Source of the DNA: Nothopassalora personata
Taxonomy: Eukaryota > Ascomycota > Dothideomycetes > Mycosphaerellales > Mycosphaerellaceae
Assembly: GCA_033816765.1 (NCBI GenBank)
Contig: CM066297.1
Location: forward strand, 1,482,573-1,546,572
Length of the DNA: 64,000 bases
Direction of reading: 5' to 3'
In this document: positions 56,817-64,000 of the stretch, one piece after another
How the letters are laid out: every line of letters starts with the position of its first letter
Numbering within the stretch: position 1 is the stretch's first letter
Position numbers and translations under genes: made by a program
Notes under the pieces: model-generated
Databases searched by the model: none
What the model was told of the DNA's origin: nothing
What the model saw: the letters and a program-made list of their open reading frames with translations, nothing else

Positions 56817-58142
56817 AAGAAGCGTAGGCCTACTACTACACTAGTAGTAGCTCTTCTCGACAGTTACTAGTACTAGGCTTTAACTATAGGACTCTTCTCC
56901 TCGGCGTATCGTAGTAGCAATGTAGAACAACATAGTAATTAGCTACTACTAAGCGCGACTTCCCTTTTATCCTTCTATGCTATATTAGGAAGGAACTAGT
57001 AGCAGAACTGTATAAAAACACCTCTTTAGGTCCAAACTCTTCCTCTTTCCTTAACTAACTAACATGGACCGGTAGAGGTTATATAGTATATTCGGCACTA
57101 CTGTCTCCTCTACCGGCTCCGTACTACCGCTAGAGTAAGCGTCCACCATTTACCGGCGCTACCCTAGCACTACTATTACTAGTAGGTGTTTCTCGGACTC
57201 CTATTAGCCTATAGTAAAAGGACCGGAAACACCCCTATTACTAGTAGCAGTGCAGCGTATACGCACTAGTAACGGCGTAGCTAATTACGAGCGCCGAAAC
57301 ACTATTAACTTCCCTACTACTAGTAGCATTAGCATTACTATTACCACCTCCGTTACTATATTATAACGAACGCTATAACATTATCGTTGATCCCTCTATT
57401 ATCGTCCTTACCTCACTTAGAGACAACATCTCTACCCGCTAGGCATGCAGTACCTATAGCACTACCGTCGATGGGATTACCCTTACCCTAAGTAGAAAGA
57501 TAAGGCCTTCATAAGCTATGAAGACCTTTCATTAGGTAAAAGAGTTCCTACTAGGACGTAGCTAAATAGTAATCTCTACCTAAGGTAGGAAGCGGAGTTC
57601 TCTAAGACCGTAACCGAAGTTACATATACGTAGTTATTAGATAGTAGTAAGGCACCCTAATTGCCGAAGTAACAGCGTACTATAACACCTAGGATTTTGA
57701 TTAAGAATAGAGCGGACATTGAAGCGGACGATAGGCTAAGCAATAAATTCAGCAGATATAATAACCCCTAGAACTCGAACCTATAACCTTACATGTCCGT
57801 TAAAATGTAGGGAGATAGCACGCCTTACCGTTCAGTACTATAAGAACAGCTTAGCTACCCTACCGGATAAGAATCACATCGCTTAGAACCTATTATATAG
57901 GTTAACTGCAGTGTAAGGGACTTAGTAAGATTATGAATAGAGATGTAAGGCTAGGACAATAGCCTTACCTAAAACGCTAACTTAGCGCCCTACTGTACAG
58001 CTTACAATGGAGCTCTAACAAGCGTACAGTAACGACGCCTTACGTTATGGGTAGGTAGGTGGGGTGATAGGTAATGGATAGGGTGCACGCGATCACATAC
58101 AATTAGCTTATTCACCTATAAGCCGCACGAGCTAAGGGGGTG
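56817..58142. other. copia 3' tail, non-coding
   Basis: RIP-altered sequence without protein-like frames between RNase H and the 3' LTR. A tRNA-like block on the minus strand lies at about 57,765-57,865. Confidence 0.5.
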
Positions 58143-58348
58143 TATTACGATCTAAGCGTACACCGGCGCTGTAGCCTAATTAAACCTAAGGTAGTAGCGA
58201 CTAAGAATCAGGTGACATTAATTAGTTACCTACAGCCTTTCTACAAGCAGCCCTTTCAATTCTAGCTTAGATACATGCAATCTACTATCTACTTTTAAAA
58301 CACCTTTATAAGCCCATTTTATAACTTCTAACCACTTGTAACGTAATA
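58143..58348 (+). repeat. copia 3' LTR
   Basis: 206 bp, begins TATTACGATCT and ends GTAACGTAATA. It differs from the 5' LTR at about 17 positions, all transitions, about 15 of them changes in this copy. Confidence 0.9.
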
Positions 58349-58353
58349 ACTCC

Positions 58354-59690
58354 TCTACCTATTTATTCTAAAACCTAAATTGTTATCGAAGCTCTATTAA
58401 GGATTAGCTTACCTTACTAGTAGACCCGACCCTATATCTAGTTTACGGATAACTATTTAATTGATTTAAGAACTACTATAGGACATTAGTACTAAGCATT
58501 ATTACCGTAGTATAGCATCTAAAAGAGCTAGACTAGATATAGAGTTTAGAAACAATACCTCTAGTAACCTAGTAAGGTCTACTAAGGATAACTAAGTACT
58601 TAGAAAAGGTGTATAGTTTTAGGTATAGAAATCTATACTAATTAGCGTACTACTAGAGAAGGATCTAGTTAGATATATTATCTATAACCTAGACTAGGTT
58701 AATCTAAAGTATACTCTAAATAGGGTAGCTTATAAACAACCCTAAGATATAACTAAGAATACCTAGAATAAGACTACTACCTAGAATAAAGCTCCTTAGG
58801 ATATTACTAGTAGTATAGGATACAAAGCTACCTATAAGCAATAGAAGAAAGAGGATATATAAGCTTTTAGCATTATTATAGCTAGATTAGACTCTAACCT
58901 AAGGCTAAACTTTAGAGATATAGACAAGTTAGCTAAGGAATTACATAATTTAATTAAGGCAATATATAAACCTATTATTATAATTAATCTATATAATACT
59001 CTAAAAGCAATTAGTTACATTAAATTAGATGCTATAAGACCTAATATATTAAAGTACTATAAAGACTTTTAAGTATAGGTATATAACTATAAGACTACTA
59101 TAGAGCAATTTATTAGATCCTCCCTAGTTAATAACAAGTTACTACTTAAATCCTTATTTGTCCTCCTAGATAGTATCTATAGACTATACTTTATTAAAGA
59201 CCTAAACTATATTAAATAGCTTAGGATATAGAGACATAATAATCCCCTAGAATTAACTACCCTAGAGAGAATATTTATAACTCTTAGGAAGGAGTAAGTA
59301 CCTACTACCTATAAGCCTAGCGATAGCTTTATTAGAGCATTCTTAAGTAAGAATAATAATAAGTAGTATATATAGTACTTATATAAGTATACTAACGCGA
59401 ACTACTATAAGTAGTATCTAGAGAAGAATCCTAGGAACAAGTCTAAGAAGGGTAGAGAGACCTTAAAGGATAGGGTAAAGAAGGTAAAGGGTAGCAAGTC
59501 CTCTAGGAAGAGGATTACTATAGCAATTAATAACTAGTTAGACATATTATCTAATTAGGAGTATAGCTCTAATAGTAATAGCGACTAAAGATAACTATAT
59601 AGGAGGTCTAGAGTAGCTATTATAGTTATATAACTAGTGTATATAGGAAGGGTAGTATTACGGGTTAGATTAAGCTAATGCTTAGTAACT
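58354..59690. repeat. RIP-degraded retroelement relic, unassigned
   Basis: Very TpA-rich, stop-rich in every frame, with AT content higher than the blocks to the left. No domain is firmly readable; a retroelement origin is inferred from context. Confidence 0.45.
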
Positions 59691-59751
59691 AATTAGAGCC
59701 TCTACAGTTAAGTGGGCGCAACTACAGCCGGAAAGGCATAGCTACCGTAGG

Positions 59752-59870
59752 GTGATCTATTGCTCTATATAATCTGTAAAACAGATTAACAGATTAGAAC
59801 AGAGCACGACACTAAGTGATCTATTGCTCTATATAATCCGTAAAAAAGATTAACCGATTAGAGTAGATTA
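59752..59870. repeat. direct repeat, 64-bp period
   Basis: GTGATCTATTGCTCTATATA begins both copies (59,752 and 59,816). The following bases match except for transitions. Origin unknown; it may be an element terminus. Confidence 0.7.
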
Positions 59871-59899
59871 ATAATAATTTCCTTTGTATTTAGGAACGC

Positions 59900-60955
59900 T
59901 AAGAATCCCTTATAGCTTCGAGGCGTTTAACTTACTGTTCAATATTACTGTTTAGAATACACTATAACCTAACCTCTACCTTACTACTACTTAGTCTTTA
60001 TAAGATAAGATAGCTACTACTTTATTACTCTCCCTCGACTTCCTATCGGCCCGAGAATAAACCCGATTAAGCTTGTCTTCTTAACTTATAATATTATTAG
60101 GTTATACTAAACCTAATAGCTTTAAACGCCCTCTACGATAGGAGACCGATAGAGTAAACGGGGAACACCCGCCCCTAGTAAAGTAAGTAGAGCCCGACGA
60201 CCTTAGACCGCGAACGATGCTATTAATACCTTGGCTACTTATATAGGCAACGACACCCTTAAGGTTAGTAAGCTAGAATACTACTATAGCGACCGAGACA
60301 AGTTCGACACTTAGGTCTCTTAGATAGATATGTACTTCTTATTTAACTCTATGCCTAAGAACCTTAAGCCTATCTTTACTACTACCTTCTTAAGAGGACG
60401 AGCATAGCATTAGGTTAAACTATTCCTTAAGAAATACCTAGACAGTAACGGAGAAGATAATGCCGACGGAATCTTTAGGTTATATAACTATCTTAAGCAT
60501 GCTATAAAGAGCGTCTTTAGTGTCTCTAATAAGATTGCTACTGCCGTTCGTGTTATTTAGCATTTAACCTAGAAGATATCTACTACCAAATATACTACTA
60601 AATTCTAGGAATACGCGCAACTTACTAATTAGGACGATAAAGTACTTTAAGTTATGTACCGAAGAGGACTAAAGGAGCATGTTAAGGACGAGTTAATAAG
60701 GGACGGTCGGAAGATCGATAGCTTAGGCGACCTCGTTAGAGTTACGATTAATCTTAACGATAAGCTCTACGAGAGAGCTATAGAACGACGATACGACTCT
60801 AAGGTATCCGGAAAGGCCGGATATACACTAGGCTATAACAACCGTAATAGAGGCTTCTACGACAACTATAATAATAAGCCTAGGGACAAACCGTACTACG
60901 GACTATAGCTAATAGAACTCGACGTTACCGAGAAAGGTCGTAAGATTAGTATTAC
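59900..60955 (+). pseudogene. Ty3/gypsy gag fragment
   Basis: Gag reading with TTFLRGRA at about 60,383-60,406 and a stop-free 84-codon end (60,654-60,908) of the common fungal gypsy type (YRRGLKEHVKDELIRDG; LNDKLYERAIERR). RIP stops are upstream. No pol follows; the fragment ends at the foldback at 60,978. Confidence 0.75.
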
Positions 60956-60977
60956 GGGCCTAGCCCAGGGTCCAGTA

Positions 60978-61050
60978 AATGGCCCCACCGGTCACGTGAC
61001 TAGCTTAGCGGCTTGGCGGTTAAGCTAGTCACGTGACCGGTGGGGCCATT
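60978..61050. repeat. perfect 30-bp inverted repeat (foldback)
   Basis: Arms 60,978-61,007 and 61,021-61,050 are exact reverse complements around a 13-bp spacer and contain ACCGGTCACGTGAC. A partial third copy (ACGTGACTAGCTTAGCGGCTT) follows at about 61,054. CpA and TpG sites are intact although the surroundings are RIP-altered. It may be a MITE-like or foldback element; no TSD is obvious. Confidence 0.85.
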
Positions 61051-61323
61051 GTTACGTGACTAGCTTAGCGGCTTAGCGGTTCCTTAAGAATCCGCGTCGC
61101 CCGCACCCTCTTTCGTAGACGTCTAACAACTTTATTCTTTATCTATTAACTTAAGACGGCTCCCTTACACTTTGTTAGACCTACCCTACTAACCGTAGAA
61201 TGCGTACTGCGAAGAACCTATAAAGTGACAGGTTAAGATATAGAGATCGCGCGAATCGCGACTTCTACTACTAATATCGCGCGATAAACGCGATAAGGTC
61301 TAAGTTATCGACATCTCGACAAG

Positions 61324-62281
61324 ATGCCGACTAAGAGCACCGGCGGTAGACAGTCTATACTGTCTACACGCCTAAGAATCGCTCGAGAGTCTATCGCATT
61401 TAATAGCTAGACTTAAGGGCACCTATCTTTACAATCGTAATAAGCTAACGACGAAGTATAGTAAAAGATCTAGTAACTAATGTAACTAGTATCCGACCCT
61501 CCGAAGTACCTCGATCTTACCGACTGAGACGACGAGGTTAAGGAGCGTGCCTCCGGGTTCTCTATCGAAGTTAACTACGAAGACGACGCGGCTACCGATG
61601 AAGGTAACGGCGAACAGTAGGTCGCGAAGACATTCTAATACGAGCTTTAAGACCTAAAGAACCTCGACGTAACGGACTTCTAGACTCTATTATCGAGCTT
61701 CGCCGAAGCACCCTCTACAATCTACTTCATCCTACGACGCGCCTAAGCCGATAACTATAACACGACCGAGTTATGCTAGATCCTAGCCGCTGCTTATAAT
61801 AAGATTAAGGACGAGAAGGCTGTAATCGAGATAGCGTAAGACAGATTAAGAAAGAACAAGGACGCGTTTAAGTAGAAGAAGCTAGATTTGTAGATGTTAT
61901 AGCAAAAGGTAGATAATAGGGTCAAGGACCTTACTACGGAAGTTAGTAAATACTAGGCATAAGCTCTCACCTTATAGAAGGCCTAAGACGACCTTAAGTA
62001 GGTAACTGCCGACCGCGACAACATCTAGAAGAACCTAACCGACGCCGCTAAGGATCGCGATGCCGTTACGGCCGAGCGCGACTTGCTAGTAGTGGCCTAT
62101 AATTCACTTAAGTAGTAGGTCGACGTATTCTAGCAACTACCTCCCGGTAACGATGCCGCTAAGAATCGCCGCTATGCTCTTAACGTAATAAAGTAGCTCT
62201 AAGGCAAGGACGTAGAGATTACGTAGCTTAACGCTCGTATCGCCGAGTAAGTAATAAAGCTTAACGAAGCCGATTGATTGA
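61324..62281 (+). pseudogene. gypsy gag N-terminus (coiled coil), RIP-altered
   Basis: ATG 61,324 begins MPTKSTGGRQSILSTRLRIA, then acidic and coiled-coil reading (AAKDRDAVTAERDLLVVAYN, about 62,047-62,106) with TAG/TAA at Gln/Trp sites. The central Gag domain expected next is missing; a segment without RIP occupies its place. Confidence 0.65.
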
Positions 62282-62985
62282 TTATTCCATTAACGTGCTA
62301 TTTGAGTCAAAGACTATGCAACACGGGTCTCGAGAACGAGACCAAAATTTGAGAGAAGGAGAAAAGCCCCGTCGTACCCCGGACGTAAAAACTCCTTAAA
62401 AGATGCGAGCAACGCTCGCTATTCGAACCGTAAATCGAATATATTGCGGCGTAGTACGCGCGTACCCGGTAGTCGTGTCTTGTCGAGAATTGCGGTTTGT
62501 CGCCTTGCCCCGGGCGAGACAAGTTTTGCGCCCGTGTCTCGTTCTTGTTTTAAAAAGCCAAGCCGGCCGTACCCGTACGCACCGAGCAAAATCCCAAGAA
62601 ACACCCGTTGCCTCTGTTTCAAATCCAGTCGCGTTCTCCGGTCTCGAGTGTAGCTCCTCGGTCGCAGTGGCCTCGCTGTCGTCCCCCCCTCGGCCTCTCT
62701 TGGTTCCAGCCGTGCAGTATACGTGGTTTGCGCCCCTAAACGCCTCTCTTGGTTCCAGCCGGCAGTTTACGTGGTTTGCCGGGACGACAGGTAGACAGCG
62801 CCTTCGTTGTTCGAGCGACGTGTACGCTATGTACGTCGCTTTCCCTTCTCGCAGTTCCGGAGTTCTTGTTTGTAGATTTTGAGCGTATCTCGTTCGTTCG
62901 GTTCGTCCGACCTGTCTTTTCTTGTTTCGAGTCGAGTAGGCTTGTATTTTTCGAGAGAGAGAGTCTTAGTTTCTCTTCGTCGTGA
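62282..62985. other. ~700-bp segment without RIP, identity unknown
   Basis: Dinucleotides return to normal for about 700 bp inside the gag remnant. It has pyrimidine-rich parts, a GAGAGAGAGA run, hairpins (GGTCTCG-AGAA-CGAGACC; GCGAGC-AAC-GCTCGC) and a near-exact 42-45-bp tandem repeat (CTCTCTTGGTTCCAGCCG... at about 62,694 and 62,743). Open frames here are Arg/Ser-rich and unconvincing. A solo LTR is possible; ACGAAG occurs near both edges, but this is weak. Confidence 0.45.
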
Positions 62986-64000
62986 CGAAGATACTTACGT
63001 CGTCCGCCGCGTGAAGGCGCTCTCTATAGGACGACAAGAAGGACGATAAGAAGGACGGTAAGAAGGACGATAAGAGTAGGTCGCTAGCTGGCACTACTAA
63101 CACCGGTAGTAGCGGTAATAGCAATAGCGGTAATAGACGCTTACGCCGCAACCGTAAGCTATAGGTAGACCGCAGTAAAGTCAGCGCTTAGGTAGCTAAC
63201 ATCGGACCACTCGACGACGCTAAGGGCATACGCTACATAAATGAGGGTCGCTATAAGAAGTGCTGTAAGACTAGGTACCGCCTAACCGACCGTGTGTGCG
63301 AGCTCTTTAACTACGAGATGCCGCCTTGCCTACCGACTCCTTAGTTATAGGGAAATGGCACCGCTAGTACTTAAGCGTAGCAAGTATTAGTCGAGATTAA
63401 GGTTAGGAAGCAGAGCCACCACTAATGCCTAGTGAAGGATTAAGGATATCATTACGTTCATTAAAAAGTTATTATAAATAAGAACAGTAACCTAAGGTAA
63501 CGACTTACCTAGTAATGCCTAGTATAGTGAATAGTATTAAGTCTTAATCCTTTTATAACGATAGTGCTAACTCTAACTTTATGGACCGGACGCATACGCG
63601 TAATAATAATTTTAATGTTAGGTCTCTAACTAACCTACTAGTATTAGGATTAGTAGATAGCACAACCTCTAAGACTACTATCTTAGAATGGACGACTATT
63701 AAGCTAGACCTTAACGGCCACAAGGAGTAATTAAGTGTCTAGCTAGCCGACCTCGAATACAATATCGTACTAGGTAGGTCCTAGCGCACGAAACATTAAC
63801 CCGGCATCTACTATAAATCTAGAACGATAACCCTCGCCTCGGAGCACTGTAAGGAGTATTGCCTTTAGGACAGTAAGCTAGTTTAGGTATAGTTAATCCA
63901 CGATTAAGAGAAGCTACCGGTCTAGACATTATAATCCTTCTAACTAGTCGTTAAAGACTACGAAGAGGAAACGATGCCTAACTAGGAGGTACTAGCTAAG
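62986..64000 (+). pseudogene. gypsy gag zinc-finger end and protease, RIP-altered, runs off the window
   Basis: A Lys/Asp repeat stretch (DKKDDKKDGKKDDK), then YINEGRYKKCCKTRYRL, a zinc-knuckle remnant (about 63,235-63,285). The protease follows at about 63,585-63,800 with NIVLGRS. RIP stops throughout. It belongs with the gag N-terminus at 61,324; pol should lie beyond base 64,000. Confidence 0.7.

Larger units (their letters stand above)
26420..58348 (+). mobile_element. Ty1/copia LTR retrotransposon, RIP-ruined, host of nested insertions
   Basis: Matching 206-bp LTRs (26,420-26,625 and 58,143-58,348) are flanked by the 5-bp duplication ACTCC (26,415-26,419 and 58,349-58,353). The LTR ends were TGTCAC...GTGACA before RIP. 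Coding order on the plus strand is gag, protease/pre-integrase, integrase, then RT and RNase H, the order that defines copia. Two insertions split it: 28,038-39,675 and 41,146-54,271. With those removed about 7.2 kb of copia remains. TAG and TAA fill the frames where Gln or Trp codons belong, so it is dead. About 1.3 kb of non-protein sequence separates RNase H from the 3' LTR. Confidence 0.9.

Noticed and set aside
62403..62985. Open frames in the 62.4-63.0 kb segment as genes
   Set aside because: Arg/Ser/Cys-rich reading in several overlapping frames, tandem-repeat driven, no domain.
26415..64000. CRISPR array or tRNA/rRNA genes in the repeat block
   Set aside because: Repeats are LTRs, tandem duplications or foldbacks without regular spacers. 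No intact RNA gene structure was seen.

Overview
The window is nuclear DNA of a filamentous ascomycete, most likely a Dothideomycete. Introns are short (about 50 bp is usual) with GT...CTGAC/CTAAC...AG signals. There is a fungal homocitrate synthase (alpha-aminoadipate lysine route) and a fungal-type carboxy-cis,cis-muconate cyclase. Repeats carry saturated RIP (repeat-induced point mutation): CpA and TpG are almost absent, so CAG, CAA and TGG codons have become TAG or TAA. The organism assignment is inference; no species is claimed.

Bases 1-26,060 are a host gene block. Clear genes are a GST-kappa/DsbA-like oxidoreductase, a SAD1/USP39-type splicing factor without its catalytic residues, an endonuclease/exonuclease/phosphatase protein, a conserved Gly-rich membrane protein, a five-exon carboxy-cis,cis-muconate cyclase, homocitrate synthase, a GMC oxidoreductase and a 3beta-HSD-type dehydrogenase. 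An MFS transporter is broken by three frameshifts and a stop. A 5'-truncated zinc-type alcohol dehydrogenase lies exactly where the repeats begin. Several less certain coiled-coil or low-complexity genes lie between them. The metabolic genes look like scattered primary and catabolic metabolism, not one cluster.

Bases 26,061-64,000 hold no host gene. They are nested retrotransposons that can be read as layers. A Ty1/copia element (26,420-58,348; TSD ACTCC) was entered by a chromodomain Ty3/gypsy element (41,146-54,271; TSD ACGTT). That one was entered by a second chromodomain gypsy element (43,997-50,779; TSD TTAAG) and by a reverse-orientation copia solo LTR (42,348-42,565; TSD GATTG). These three full elements are RIP-ruined. 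More RIP relics follow from 58,349 to the window end, interrupted by a perfect 30-bp foldback and a 700-bp segment without RIP.

Inside the dead copia element is a clean, apparently intact 11.6-kb gypsy-like element on the minus strand (28,038-39,675). Its two 378-bp LTRs are identical. It has open gag (970 codons) and pol (1,273 codons) frames, and a third gene where retroviruses carry env. Gag and pol overlap in the -1 frame at a textbook programmed-frameshift site: slippery G_GGA_AAT, 5-nt spacer, perfect 11-bp hairpin. The third gene has no domain I recognise. A GC-rich palindrome recurs four times in the element. This element is the best candidate in the window for something undescribed. 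A second lead is an antisense gene, readable through RIP, in the chromodomain element at 41-54 kb.
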